DNA of 64,000 nt from CAVORB01 sp963698495 (lineage in GTDB: Bacteria; Pseudomonadota; Gammaproteobacteria; Chromatiales; Chromatiaceae), in contig CAVORB010000032.1 in NCBI GenBank assembly GCA_963698495.1, forward strand, positions 68,121 through 132,120, in the 5' to 3' direction. The notes beneath the pieces are model-generated. The model saw only the letters and a list, made by a program, of their open reading frames with translations, searched no databases and was not told where the DNA came from. The position numbers and the translations under genes were made by a program. Shown in pieces: positions 45,940-55,005 of this stretch; positions within the stretch are counted from its first letter, which is position 1; every line of letters begins with the position of its first letter.

Positions 45940-46917
45940 TCAGCCCTCGAGGCGAACCGGCGAGACGAATCCTTTGGGTTTCACCGCCAGCACCGAGCAG
46001 CTCAGCCGATTCAGGATGGTCTCGGCCGTGTTGCCGATGAGGAAGCCGGCGATGCCCGTCCGGCCCACGGTACCCATCACCACCAGATCCACGCCCAGCT
46101 CCGCGGCGAGGTCCGGGATCACCTTCCGCGCCGCTCCCTTGATCAGGTGTTGACGCATTTTGAGATACTCCATGGCCTTGTCGCCGAGGCGCTCCGCCAG
46201 ATGCCGGGAGAGCACGTCCAGGAGACGTTGATGTCCGAGGCGGACGTCCTCGACGTATTTCTCCACCTCGGAAGGCGGAAGCATGGCGCGACCGGTGCGC
46301 AGCGCGGACTCGCCCACGGCCTGCCAGGCATTGACAAGGTGCAGCTCGGAGAGCTCCGACAGGGCGAGCGCGGAGGCCATCTCGACGATCTGGCGGCTGA
46401 GCTCGAACTGCACATCCGCCGCCCGCGGATCGGTCTGATCCATATCCACGGCGGCCAGGATGCGCCGGTAAGGCTTGAACTCGCTCGGCTTGACGAGCCA
46501 GACCGGACACGGGCACTTGCGCAGCAGGTGCATGTCCTGACTGCCGAACACACGGTCGAGCAAGCCGTCTGACTCGGACGCCTTGACCACCAGGTCGCGG
46601 CCCCCGCGCAGCACCTCACGGATGGTCTCGAGGAAGGGCGTGCCCACCAGTACCTTGTGATGGATCTCGACGCGCCCGCGCCAGGGCGCGGCAAGCGCCT
46701 CGAGACGCTCTGCCGCCGCGTCGACCAGATCGGTCTGCAGGTCCTCAGCGGAGCAATCGATTTCCGCCAGGGTCAGATCAGCGGGAAGCTGCTCGACCAC
46801 CTCGACCAGGGTGAGATCCGCCTGATTGCTGTCCGCGAGCGACGCGGCCCGCTCCAGCGCCCCACGGTCGTCTTCCCCCGGGGTTGACACGAACAGGATG
46901 TTGCCGAATCGCTGCAT
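45940..46917 (-). CDS. Tandem universal stress protein (UspE-like)
   Basis: A 325-residue protein with two Usp domains (about 1-145 and 150-315). The second has the ATP-binding pattern GTVGRTGIAGFLIGNTAETI, while the first is degenerate (VFGSQDMHLLRKCPCPVWLV). The layout is that of UspE. Usp proteins are cytosolic and respond to starvation, membrane or osmotic stress. It is downstream of the P-type ATPase and a tiny overlapping gene on the same strand and is probably part of that operon. Confidence 0.9.
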   Translation of the reverse strand: MQRFGNILFVSTPGEDDRGALERAASLADSNQADLTLVEVVEQLPADLTLAEIDCSAEDLQTDLVDAAAERLEALAAPWRGRVEIHHKVLVGTPFLETIREVLRGGRDLVVKASESDGLLDRVFGSQDMHLLRKCPCPVWLVKPSEFKPYRRILAAVDMDQTDPRAADVQFELSRQIVEMASALALSELSELHLVNAWQAVGESALRTGRAMLPPSEVEKYVEDVRLGHQRLLDVLSRHLAERLGDKAMEYLKMRQHLIKGAARKVIPDLAAELGVDLVVMGTVGRTGIAGFLIGNTAETILNRLSCSVLAVKPKGFVSPVRLEG

Positions 46918-46941
46918 CTCCAGATCCTCCGATTCAGGGTG

Positions 46942-47085
46942 CTAGCCCCGCGCCGCCGGGGCCTCATCGCCCCATCCCAACAGTCGCTCCGCCGCCCGCA
47001 CCGCGGCATCGACGTAAGGCACCAATACGAGATCGGCCCAACCATGCCGCAACTGAGCAGTCTCCTTCGCGGCGTGCGCGTTCAT
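46942..47085 (-). CDS. Small translationally coupled ORF (47 residues), possible domain remnant
   Basis: Its ATG overlaps the stop of the P-type ATPase gene (ATGA), and its stop lies 24 bases before the Usp start. The product begins MNAHAAKETAQLRHGWADLV and ends in a helix VDAAVRAAERLLGWG. The segment ADLVLVPYVDAAVRAAERL resembles the C-terminal end of TrkA-N domains in Kef-type proteins. It could be a real small protein or the surviving end of a lost gene. Confidence 0.45.
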   Translation of the reverse strand: MNAHAAKETAQLRHGWADLVLVPYVDAAVRAAERLLGWGDEAPAARG

Positions 47086-49925
47086 CGCGACCAGCCCAAA
47101 CGCCGCGCCAGCGCCTTCTCCAGCTCGACCAGGAACAGCACCGCAGAGGCCACCAGAACGATGCGGCCCCAGATCCCGAGGCTGATGGCCGCGGTTCCGA
47201 ACAGGGCCTGCATCGGCGGCAGATAGGTGAAGCCGAGCTGGAACAGGATCAGGAGGCCCACTGCCAGTAGCACGTAGCGGTTGCCCAGCAGCCCCTCCCG
47301 ATTCAGCACGGGCGCGGCGATGTAACGGGAGTTGAAGAGATAGAAGATCTCGAACACGACCAACGTGTTCACGGCCACGGTTCGCCCGTGCTCGATGCTC
47401 ACGCCGCGGTCCATATCCCACAAGAACATGCCGAAGGTGCCGGCGGTCAGGATCACGGCGACGTAGGCGATGCGCCAGAGGAACCATCCGGAGAGCATGG
47501 GCGCGCGCGGATTTCTCGGCGGACGGCGCATCACTCCGGGCTCGGGGGGCTCGAACGCCAACGCCAGCGCCAGCGTGACGGCCGTGATCATATTCACCCA
47601 CAGAATCTGCACGGGAGTCAGGGGAAATTGGTGAAAGCCGAACAGGATGGCGCCGAGGACGACAAGGGCCTCGCCCCCGTTCGTGGGTAGAATAAACAAC
47701 ACGGCCTTCTGCAGATTGTCGTAGACGGTACGGCCCTCCTCCACCGCGTTCGCGATGGATGCGAAGTTGTCGTCAGCCAACACCATCTCGGCGGCCTCCT
47801 TCGCCGCTTCCGTGCCGTTCACGCCCATGGCCACGCCGACGTCGGCACGCTTCAGGGCGGGTGCGTCATTGACCCCGTCGCCAGTCATGGCCACGACTTC
47901 TCCCGCCTGCTGCAGCATCTGCACCAGACGCAGCTTGTGCTCCGGCGTGACCCGTGCGTAGACGTTCACCTCGGCGACCCGTCGCCTTAGTGTCTCGTCG
48001 TCCATGGCGTCGAGCTCCCGCCCCGTGAGCGCCTCGTCGGGATCGGCCAAGCCGACCTGGCCGGCAATGGCGCGGGCCGTCGCGGCGTGATCGCCGGTGA
48101 TCATCTTCACCCGGATGCCGGCGCTGGCGCAGACGCGCACCGCCTCGATCGCCTCCTGCCGGGGCGGGTCCATCAGCCCGAACAGCGCCAGCAATACCAG
48201 GTCGTTTCCGATATCGGAAAAATCGAGCTCCGACCGATGGCTCTGTCCGGGCTTCGCCGCCACCGCGAGCACCCGCTGCCCCCCCTGCGCGAGGGCCTCG
48301 ACGCGTTCCTGCCATATGGGCCTGTCGAGGGTCTCGAAGCCGGCCGACGTACGCTGTTGGGCGCAGAACTCGAGCACCGCCTCCGGCGCCCCCTTGACGT
48401 AGATGAATGCCTGCCCCGCGTGGCTGTGGTGCAGCGTGGCCATGAACTTGTGGCCGGACTCGAACGGGATCAGGTCCGTGCGCGGGTGCTCCTTGTTGAC
48501 GGCCTCCGGCTCCAGCCCTCCCTTGATGCCCGCGACCAGCAATGCGCCCTCCATCGGGTCCCCGTGCACCCGCCAAGCCCCGTCGCCGGATTCCAGAGCT
48601 GCGTCGTTGCACAGGAGCACCGCCTGCAGCGCCTGCTGCAGTACCGGATCGTTCTCCGTTGTGTAGACCTCACCGTCGAGCACGAATCCACCATGAGGGT
48701 CGTAGCCCGTCCCGGTGAGCGCCACCCGGCGCTCCGCGGTGACCACCGTGCTGACCGTCATTTCGTTGCGGGTCAGGGTACCTGTCTTGTCCGAGCAGAT
48801 GACGCCCACGGTGCCCAGGGTCTCGACCGCCGGCAGGCGCCGGATGATCGCGTTCCGCCCGGCCATGCGCTGCACCCCGATGGCCAGGGTGATGGTCATG
48901 ATCGCGGGCAGTCCCTCGGGAATCGCGGCGACCGCGAGACCCACCGAGGCGAGGAACATCTCGGCAGCGGTGTAGTCCCGCACCAGTACGCCGAAGGCGA
49001 ATCCGGCCGCGGCGACCACCAGGATGGCGGCCGTCAGCCAGCGTCCGAACTGGGCCATCTGTCGCAACAGCGGCGTGGTCAACTGCTGGACCTCGGCGAC
49101 CAGGGCGCTGATGCGCCCGATCTCGGTATGCGCGCCAGTGGCCACGACGACGCCCGTTCCCTGGCCGTGCGTCACCAGCGTGCCGCTGAATGCCATGCAG
49201 CGGCGGTCGGCGAGCACGGTGTCACGCGACATGGGCTCCGTGCCCTTCTCCACCGGGACGGATTCTCCGGTCAAGGCGGCCTCCTCTACCTGCAGTCCTT
49301 TGGCTCGGAACAGGCGAAGATCGGCTGGCACCTTGTCACCCGACTGCAGGGATACCACGTCCCCCGGCACCAGCTGCGAGGCGTCGACGGTAACCTGGCG
49401 ACCGCTTCTCCACACCATCGCGTGCAGCGACAGCATCTGGCGGATCGCGCGCAGGGCGTCTTCCGCCTTTCCCTCCTGAAGGAACCCGATCACGGCGTTG
49501 ATGAGCACTACGCCGAGGATGACGCCAGCGTCCAGCCAGTGGTGCAGCAGCGCCGTGACCGCCCCTGCCGCGAGCAGGACATAGATGAGCACATTGTGGA
49601 ACTGGTACAGAAAGCGCACCAGGGCGGTGCGCGGTTTGACCTCGGGAAGCTGGTTGGGTCCATGGCGGGCGAGGCGGCGCCCCGCGTCTTCGGCGGAGAG
49701 CCCCTCCTTCGCGCTCTCAAGCCTTTCGAGCGTCTCGCCGACGCTCAGACTGTGCCAGTGCTCGGGACCGGCAGGCGCGGTCTCGCGCGTCTGCATCGCC
49801 TCTAATTCCTGACGGCTGCGCCAGGCCACCCAGGCGCCGACGATACCGAGCAGCGCCAACCCCACGAACACGATCAGCCATTCCACGACGGCGAAATCGA
49901 ACATCGAGACCTCGGATTCCGACAT
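47082..49925 (-). CDS. P-type cation-transporting ATPase (type II, PacL/Ca2+-ATPase-like)
   Basis: A 947-residue P2-type ATPase. It has the actuator motif ALTGESVPVEKG, the PEGL membrane motif (VAAIPEGLPAIMT), the phosphorylation site ICSDKTGTLTRNEMTV, KGAPEAVLEFC, and the hinge TGDGVNDAPALKRADVG, all intact. About ten transmembrane helices plus an extra N-terminal one (FAVVEWLIVFVGLALLGIV) precede the usual start. Relatives pump Ca2+, Mn2+ or Na+/K+; the ion cannot be assigned with confidence. It is first in a reverse operon with the 47-residue ORF and the Usp protein. Confidence 0.92.
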   Translation of the reverse strand: MSESEVSMFDFAVVEWLIVFVGLALLGIVGAWVAWRSRQELEAMQTRETAPAGPEHWHSLSVGETLERLESAKEGLSAEDAGRRLARHGPNQLPEVKPRTALVRFLYQFHNVLIYVLLAAGAVTALLHHWLDAGVILGVVLINAVIGFLQEGKAEDALRAIRQMLSLHAMVWRSGRQVTVDASQLVPGDVVSLQSGDKVPADLRLFRAKGLQVEEAALTGESVPVEKGTEPMSRDTVLADRRCMAFSGTLVTHGQGTGVVVATGAHTEIGRISALVAEVQQLTTPLLRQMAQFGRWLTAAILVVAAAGFAFGVLVRDYTAAEMFLASVGLAVAAIPEGLPAIMTITLAIGVQRMAGRNAIIRRLPAVETLGTVGVICSDKTGTLTRNEMTVSTVVTAERRVALTGTGYDPHGGFVLDGEVYTTENDPVLQQALQAVLLCNDAALESGDGAWRVHGDPMEGALLVAGIKGGLEPEAVNKEHPRTDLIPFESGHKFMATLHHSHAGQAFIYVKGAPEAVLEFCAQQRTSAGFETLDRPIWQERVEALAQGGQRVLAVAAKPGQSHRSELDFSDIGNDLVLLALFGLMDPPRQEAIEAVRVCASAGIRVKMITGDHAATARAIAGQVGLADPDEALTGRELDAMDDETLRRRVAEVNVYARVTPEHKLRLVQMLQQAGEVVAMTGDGVNDAPALKRADVGVAMGVNGTEAAKEAAEMVLADDNFASIANAVEEGRTVYDNLQKAVLFILPTNGGEALVVLGAILFGFHQFPLTPVQILWVNMITAVTLALALAFEPPEPGVMRRPPRNPRAPMLSGWFLWRIAYVAVILTAGTFGMFLWDMDRGVSIEHGRTVAVNTLVVFEIFYLFNSRYIAAPVLNREGLLGNRYVLLAVGLLILFQLGFTYLPPMQALFGTAAISLGIWGRIVLVASAVLFLVELEKALARRLGWSR

Positions 49926-50395
49926 AAGTCACGCTCCCGATCCCCGCAGGCGGTAGCCCATGGCCGAGCTGCGCCCGCGGGACACGACATCAAAAGAACG
50001 ATTCACGCGAAACGGGCTGTTTGCACCGATAAGCATATCGCCACGAGGCGAATTATGGAGACGCCGATTATCGGCCATCCTGACCAGAATCAGCACTTCA
50101 CCCGAGAATCTCGGTTGTCGGATAGCTACATCTTCAAACGGTTACGCGCTTGAGAATCGGGAAGTGCCGGATTCACCAGCGTTTTCCCAGCCAGTGCTTG
50201 CCGCGCCGAATTGCGCCCTGTCCGTGCCGGGCGGAGCCGACGACCGTCTCACCGGCCTGTGACCCGCTCTCGGGCGGCTACCTCTCTGACATAGCTGAAA
50301 CCCATGGGCGGTTACAGGTATGCTGCACCGCATGGCGGCTCCCGAACCGCCCGTGGTCGGGAACGAATCACTAGCGTGCTGCCAAGAGGCTTCTT
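49926..50395. promoter_or_regulatory. Divergent gap between P-type ATPase and Kef-type antiporter
   Basis: About 470 bases between diverging ion-transport genes. It contains repeat copy E (50060-50170). The rest carries no recognisable gene. AAGAGG at 50384-50389 is the Shine-Dalgarno for the TTG-started antiporter. Confidence 0.4.
50060..50170 (+). repeat. Dispersed intergenic repeat, copy E (5' two thirds)
   Basis: It starts GACGCCGATTATCGGCC then ATCCTGACCAGAATCAGCAC, and continues through CTACATCTTCAAACGGTTACG and GCGCTTGAGAATCGG. It is colinear with copies A and B for about 105 bases and then becomes unrecognisable, lacking the GCGCTGAAT tail. Confidence 0.7.
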
Positions 50396-52117
50396 TTGGA
50401 CCCGAAATCCTTTGTCTACTCCGCCGTGCTGCTGCTGGTGGCCACCTCCATCGCGGTGGCCGTCTTCCGGCACTTCGGGCTGGGCTCGATCCTGGGCCTG
50501 CTCACGGCCGGTATCTTCATCGGGCCACACACGCCGGGACCGTCCATCACCGAGCACGTGGAGGACGTGCGGCATTTCACCGAGTTGGGGGTGGTGCTGC
50601 TGCTGTTCCTGATCGGGCTGGAGATGCAGCCGCGCCGCCTGTGGTCGCTGCGGCGATCCATGTTCGGGCTCGGCTCGCTGCAGATCCTGGTCTCCGGATT
50701 CGGCATTGCCCTGTACCTGCACCTGTTCGAGCCGAGCTGGGGGGTTAACATGCTGGCGGGCCTCACGTTCGCCCTCTCGTCCACCGCCTTCGTCATCCAG
50801 ATGCTGCAGGAACGCGGGGACATCGCCAGCCCCCACGGCCAGACCGCGTTCGCCGTGCTCCTGATGCAGGACCTCGCGGTCGTGCCCCTGCTCGCGCTCA
50901 TACCCATCCTCGCGGACGTGGGCCCGCTGTCGAGCGACATCCCCCTCGTCAAGCAGGTGATCATCGTGGTCATCGCCGTGCTGCTGGTGATCGCCGCGGG
51001 TCGCTACGTCGTCCCCCGCGTCCTTGACCTGCTGGCGCGCCAGAACAACCGCGAGGCCTTTCTCCTCGTCGCCATGGCCGCGGTCTTCACCTCCGCCTGG
51101 GCGATGGACCAGGCGGGCATGTCGATGGCGCTCGGCGCCTTCCTGATGGGGGTCGCGCTGTCCGGATCGCGCTACAACGTCCAGATCCAGGCCAGCATCG
51201 AGCCCCACAAGGGGCTGCTGATGAGCCTGTTCTTCGTCGCCGTGGGCATGTCAGTCGACCTCGGGGCGCTCGCGAACGATCCCCTGCTGTTCGCGCGCCA
51301 CGTGGTGATCATCCTGGCGATCAAGATCGCCGTGCTGTTCGCCCTCTGTCTGCTGTTCGGCGAGGCCCGCGGGTCCGCGGTGCGGGTCGCCTTTCTGCTC
51401 GCCCAGAGCGGTGAGTTCGGGTTCGTCCTGTTCGGCGCCGCCAAGGCGCTGTCGATCATCGACAGCGATACCTTCGTGCTGGCCGTCGGCGTCATCTCCC
51501 TCAGCATGCTGGCGACGCCGCTGCTGGTGCGACTCGGCGACGCACTCGCGGCGCGGGCGTCCGGCGACGCGCCGCTGCCGGGCGAGCCGTTCAAGTTCCC
51601 CCTCGAAGGCAGGGAGTCTCACGCGCGCGCCGTGGTTGCGGGTTACGGACGCGTCGGCCACACGGTCGGAACCATCCTCAAGAGCAGCGGCATTCCCTTC
51701 ATCGCCTTCGATACCAGCCCGATCCGGGTTGCGGAGTTCCGCAACCTGGGCCACCCGGTCTACTACGGCGACATCGCCGATGCCGACCTGCTGGCGGCGG
51801 CGCACATCGAGCAGGCGAACCTGGTCGTGCTGACCATCGACGACCGTCACGATGCGGTGCGCGCGACCACGCTGATCCGCAACCTCGCGCCCCGAGCCCT
51901 CATCGTGGCGCGTGCGCGCGATCTCGAAACCAGCAACGCGCTGCTGCGCGCGGGCGCCGACAAGGCCTTTCCGGAGGCGCTCGAGTCCAGCCTGCGGCTC
52001 GCGGCGCAGGCGTTGGAGAGCCTTGGCGTGGCCAGCGAGGACACCGATCTGCTGGTGCGGGGCGTACGCAGCGCCGACTACGCCCTCATTCGCGAAGGCC
52101 CCGACAAGAGCACCTAG
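50396..52117 (+). CDS. Kef-type monovalent cation:proton antiporter (CPA2) with TrkA-N domain
   Basis: A 573-residue protein with a TTG start (LDPKSFVYSAVLLL), supported by AAGAGG 6 bases upstream. Residues 5-390 are the Na+/H+-exchanger domain with about 12 helices (LLFLIGLEMQPRRLWSLRR; MALGAFLMGVALSGS). Residues 405-525 are a cytoplasmic NAD-binding TrkA-N domain (VVAGYGRVGHTVGTILKSSG). It matches the KefB/KefC class of K+/H+ antiporters. It diverges from the P-type ATPase operon. Confidence 0.92.
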   Translation: MDPKSFVYSAVLLLVATSIAVAVFRHFGLGSILGLLTAGIFIGPHTPGPSITEHVEDVRHFTELGVVLLLFLIGLEMQPRRLWSLRRSMFGLGSLQILVSGFGIALYLHLFEPSWGVNMLAGLTFALSSTAFVIQMLQERGDIASPHGQTAFAVLLMQDLAVVPLLALIPILADVGPLSSDIPLVKQVIIVVIAVLLVIAAGRYVVPRVLDLLARQNNREAFLLVAMAAVFTSAWAMDQAGMSMALGAFLMGVALSGSRYNVQIQASIEPHKGLLMSLFFVAVGMSVDLGALANDPLLFARHVVIILAIKIAVLFALCLLFGEARGSAVRVAFLLAQSGEFGFVLFGAAKALSIIDSDTFVLAVGVISLSMLATPLLVRLGDALAARASGDAPLPGEPFKFPLEGRESHARAVVAGYGRVGHTVGTILKSSGIPFIAFDTSPIRVAEFRNLGHPVYYGDIADADLLAAAHIEQANLVVLTIDDRHDAVRATTLIRNLAPRALIVARARDLETSNALLRAGADKAFPEALESSLRLAAQALESLGVASEDTDLLVRGVRSADYALIREGPDKST

Positions 52118-52303
52118 ACGCCGCCGCGCGCGGGGGGCAATCTCCCATCAACTCCGAATCGCCTCGGGACAAGCCGCGGCACCGCACCTGAACCCGGCAC
52201 CGAGCACAGCGGCACTGCGCCGTCCACGGCCAACAGCCGCTACCCTACCTCTGCTTCGCTCATCCGGCGCATGGTGCTGGCGCACGCCGGACCGCCCCCT
52301 CCT
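52118..52303. other. Gap before cytochrome operon promoter
   Basis: About 185 bases after the antiporter stop with no gene recognised. The promoter-proximal part containing the direct repeat is listed separately. Confidence 0.3.
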
Positions 52304-52335
52304 TTCAGCTTGGTTTCAAGTGGGCTGCATAGACT
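52304..52335 (+). promoter_or_regulatory. PhoP-type direct-repeat box and -10 of the cytochrome b561 operon
   Basis: TTCAG (52304-52308) and TTCAA (52315-52319) are spaced by one 11-base turn and followed after 10 bases by TAGACT (52330-52335), a -10-like hexamer. PhoP-class regulators bind such half-sites 11-12 bases before the -10. A second site with the same design lies at 56416. Confidence 0.5.
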
Positions 52336-52368
52336 GGAAGTCGTCACACAAGCAAGGAGAGACCATTG

Positions 52369-52947
52369 ATGAGCGCAACAAGATTCCAAGATGTCGCTGT
52401 CTGGGACCCGGCGGTCCGGGTGTTCCACTGGACGCTCGCCGGCTCCTTCCTCGTCGCCTACTTCACCGAAGACGAGCTGATGGCGTTGCACGTCAACGCC
52501 GGTTATCTGATCGGGGGGCTGATCCTGTTCCGACTGATCTGGGGCTTCGTCGGCCCCGCCCATGCCCGGTTTCGCGACTTCGTGCGCGGGCCATCTGCGG
52601 TCAGGGACTATCTGCGCCAGGCGGTTCGGTTCGACGCGCCGCGCCACCTGGGACACAACCCGGCCGGGGGCGCCATGGTGCTGGCGCTGTTGACCACCCT
52701 GACCGTCACTGTGCTGAGCGGGATCGCCCTCTACGGCGCCACCGATTTCGCCGGTCCCCTGGCCGGCCTGTTCCGCGGAGAGCTGGCCGCGGACCTGCTC
52801 GAGGAGACACACGAGGTCGCCGCCAACCTGACGCTGTTCCTGGTCTTGCTGCACCTGGTGGGCGTCCTGTTCTCGAGCCTCGAGCATGGGGAGAACCTGG
52901 TCAAGGCCATGATCACCGGCCGCAAGAAGGCGGAGGTGGCGCCATGA
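52369..52947 (+). CDS. Cytochrome b561-type membrane di-heme protein
   Basis: A 192-residue four-helix cytochrome b (Cytb_561/Ni-hydrogenase type). Histidines in VRVFHWTLAGSF, ELMALHVNAGYL, LEETHEVAANL and LVLLHLVGVL sit at helix positions suited to two haem groups. The ATG at 52369, not the adjacent TTG, is the start, with AAGGAGA 8 bases upstream. It overlaps the SHP gene by 4 bases and probably moves electrons between the quinone pool and the two periplasmic cytochromes encoded next. Confidence 0.92.
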   Translation: MSATRFQDVAVWDPAVRVFHWTLAGSFLVAYFTEDELMALHVNAGYLIGGLILFRLIWGFVGPAHARFRDFVRGPSAVRDYLRQAVRFDAPRHLGHNPAGGAMVLALLTTLTVTVLSGIALYGATDFAGPLAGLFRGELAADLLEETHEVAANLTLFLVLLHLVGVLFSSLEHGENLVKAMITGRKKAEVAP

Positions 52948-53339
52948 GCACGCGACGAGCAATCGCGCTGTTGACCCTTGGCCTCGCCGTCGGCGCGACG
53001 CAGGCCGCGACCGTGGAGGACCTGCTCGCCGCCTACCGGAGCGAGGGAGCCGGCCCCTTTACCCAGGCGGCGGGCGAGCGGCTCTGGGGCCAGGAGCATC
53101 CGGGCGCGGAAGGGCCTCGCGCCTGCGCCAACTGCCACACCACGGACCCTCGGAATCCGGGACGCCACGCCGTCACCGGCAAGGACATCGATCCACTCGC
53201 ACCCTCGGCGAACCCCAAACGGCTCACCGACCGGCGCGAGGTGGAGAAATGGCTGGGACGCAACTGCAAATGGACCCTCGGCCGGTACTGCACGGCCCAG
53301 GAAAAGGGCGACCTTCTGACATTCCTTCAATCCCAGTGA
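52944..53339 (+). CDS. SHP-type monohaem cytochrome c (DUF1924)
   Basis: A 131-residue periplasmic cytochrome with a signal peptide (1-21) and the haem motif CANCH at 61-65. The sequence NCKWTLGRYCTAQEKGDLL is the DUF1924/SHP signature; its two cysteines form a disulfide in characterised SHP. The Sphaeroides haem protein binds O2 or NO on the haem in vitro; its physiological job is unsettled. It overlaps the cytochrome b gene and precedes the DHC gene, the classic SHP-DHC-cyt b order. Confidence 0.92.
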   Translation: MSTRRAIALLTLGLAVGATQAATVEDLLAAYRSEGAGPFTQAAGERLWGQEHPGAEGPRACANCHTTDPRNPGRHAVTGKDIDPLAPSANPKRLTDRREVEKWLGRNCKWTLGRYCTAQEKGDLLTFLQSQ

Positions 53340-53358
53340 TACCCAAGCGAGGTAATCC

Positions 53359-53937
53359 ATGATGAACAAGCTGCTGATCACGACCTCTACCGCCGCCCTC
53401 ATACTCGCCCTGGCACTCGGTCTGCGCGCGGGTGAGCATGGGGAGAGGGAATACGAGCACGAGGAGCACCGAGAGGGGCGCGGGCCGGCCGGCGCCGTCG
53501 TCAGCGACCCGCGCGCCCCGCTGTACCGGACCGAATGCGGCGATTGCCACCTGGCCTTCCCGCCGGCCCTGCTCCCGGCGGGCTCCTGGCGAGCGGTCAT
53601 GGCCGGCCTCGAAGATCATTTCGGGGACAACGCGGAGCTCGACCCCACAACCGCGCGCGAGATCACCGGCTTCCTGGTGCAGCAGGCGGCGGGACCGGGA
53701 AGCGGCGAATACGGGGAGCGGTCCTGGCGCGCCACCAGGGACCGGACCCCGCCACTGCGCATCACCGAGACCGACTATTTCCGCGGGCAGCACCATGAGA
53801 TCCCGCAATCGATGATCACGGCGAACCAGGAGATCAAGAGCTTCAGCCGCTGCGAGGCCTGTCACGGACGCGCCGATCAGGCTATCTTCGACGAGGACGA
53901 GGTACGCATACCCGGCCACGGCCGGTGGGACGATTAA
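53359..53937 (+). CDS. Di-haem cytochrome c (DHC)
   Basis: A 192-residue exported protein with a signal peptide (1-24) and a charged His/Glu-rich linker. The two haem motifs are CGDCH at 60-64 and CEACH at 165-169. TETDYFRGQHHEIPQSMI is conserved in the DHC family, which donates electrons to SHP. It lies 19 bases after the SHP gene and 3 bases before the PepSY gene. Confidence 0.93.
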   Translation: MMNKLLITTSTAALILALALGLRAGEHGEREYEHEEHREGRGPAGAVVSDPRAPLYRTECGDCHLAFPPALLPAGSWRAVMAGLEDHFGDNAELDPTTAREITGFLVQQAAGPGSGEYGERSWRATRDRTPPLRITETDYFRGQHHEIPQSMITANQEIKSFSRCEACHGRADQAIFDEDEVRIPGHGRWDD

Positions 53938-53940
53938 CCC

Positions 53941-54231
53941 ATGATGCGACGGCTCCTGCCGCTCCTGCTCGCTCTCGCCGTCGTCGGCCCCGGCTGGGCC
54001 GACGACGATCACGAGACCGCCATGCGCCTGCGCGAGCAGGACCAGATCCTGTCCCTGGAGGAGCTGCTGTCGCGGCTGGACCTGGGGGCGGACGCCCGCG
54101 TGCTGGAGATCGAGAGCGAGCGGGAGCACGGCCGGTCGGTCTACGAGATCGAGTACGTGGACGGCCGCGGGCGCATCCGCGAGATCGCGGTGGACGCGGC
54201 GACCGGAGAGGTGATCTCGCAGGAGGAATGA
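53941..54231 (+). CDS. Small PepSY-domain periplasmic protein
   Basis: A 96-residue protein with a signal peptide (1-20, LLPLLLALAVVGPGWA) and one PepSY domain (VYEIEYVDGRGRIREIAVD, AATGEVISQEE). PepSY modules often modulate proteases or sit next to two-component sensors and cytochromes. It starts 3 bases after DHC and its stop is one base before the response regulator start, so it may tune the adjacent sensor kinase. That role is inference from position. Confidence 0.88.
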   Translation: MMRRLLPLLLALAVVGPGWADDDHETAMRLREQDQILSLEELLSRLDLGADARVLEIESEREHGRSVYEIEYVDGRGRIREIAVDAATGEVISQEE

Positions 54232-54232
54232 G

Positions 54233-54892
54233 ATGCGGCTTCTGCTAGTCGAAGATGACGTACCGCTCGCGACGGAGCTGCAGGCGGCACTGCGACGCGC
54301 GGGGTACGCCGTGGACGTCGCGGGCGACGGCGAAGAAGCGGTATACCTTGGGCGCGCCGAGAGCTACGACCTGGTGATCCTCGACCTCGGGCTGCCACGG
54401 GTCTCGGGCCTGCACGTGCTCGAGCAGTGGCGGCGGGAGGGCCGCGCGATGCCGGTGCTGATCCTCACCGCGCGGGACACCTGGAGCGAGAAGGTGCAGG
54501 GACTCAAGGCCGGCGCGGACGACTACCTGACCAAACCTTTTCACCCGCAGGAGCTGCTCGCCCGGCTCGACGCCCTGCTGCGGCGAGCCCATGGGCGCGC
54601 CGCTCCTGGGCTCGCGGCGGGCGATTTCAGACTCGACGAGGACCGGCAGCGCGTAGTGCGCAGCGACGGGTCCGTGCAGGATCTCACCGGCACAGAATAC
54701 CGCCTGTTGCGCTATTTCATGCTCAACCCGGGTAAGGTGCTGTCTAAAACCCGTTTGACCGAGCACGTCTACGAGCAGGATTTCGACCTCGACAGCAACG
54801 TCATCGAGGTCTACGTACGACGCCTGCGCGACAAGCTCGGCAAGCAGGTGATCGAGACCCGGCGCGGCCAGGGTTATGTCTTCCGTGCCTGA
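54233..54892 (+). CDS. PhoP-like response regulator (OmpR family)
   Basis: A 219-residue regulator. The receiver domain (1-115) has acidic residues E7, D8 and D9, phospho-acceptor D51 in LVILDLGLP, T79 in LILTARD and K101 in YLTKPF. The C-terminal winged helix (125-219) has LTGTEYRLLRYFM and SNVIEVYVRRLRDKLG. The sequence resembles the PhoP/QseB branch. It is cotranscribed with the cytochromes and followed by its kinase gene; likely targets are the direct-repeat sites at 52304 and 56416. Confidence 0.93.
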   Translation: MRLLLVEDDVPLATELQAALRRAGYAVDVAGDGEEAVYLGRAESYDLVILDLGLPRVSGLHVLEQWRREGRAMPVLILTARDTWSEKVQGLKAGADDYLTKPFHPQELLARLDALLRRAHGRAAPGLAAGDFRLDEDRQRVVRSDGSVQDLTGTEYRLLRYFMLNPGKVLSKTRLTEHVYEQDFDLDSNVIEVYVRRLRDKLGKQVIETRRGQGYVFRA

Positions 54893-55005
54893 GGCCACAA
54901 ACAAGTCAGGCGGCGGGCCATGACAGGCGCCTGGCCGAGACCGGCCCGTTTCCGGTTTCTCCGCCGGTCCAGCGCGCCGGCGCGCCACACCCTTTTCCAG
55001 CCAGA

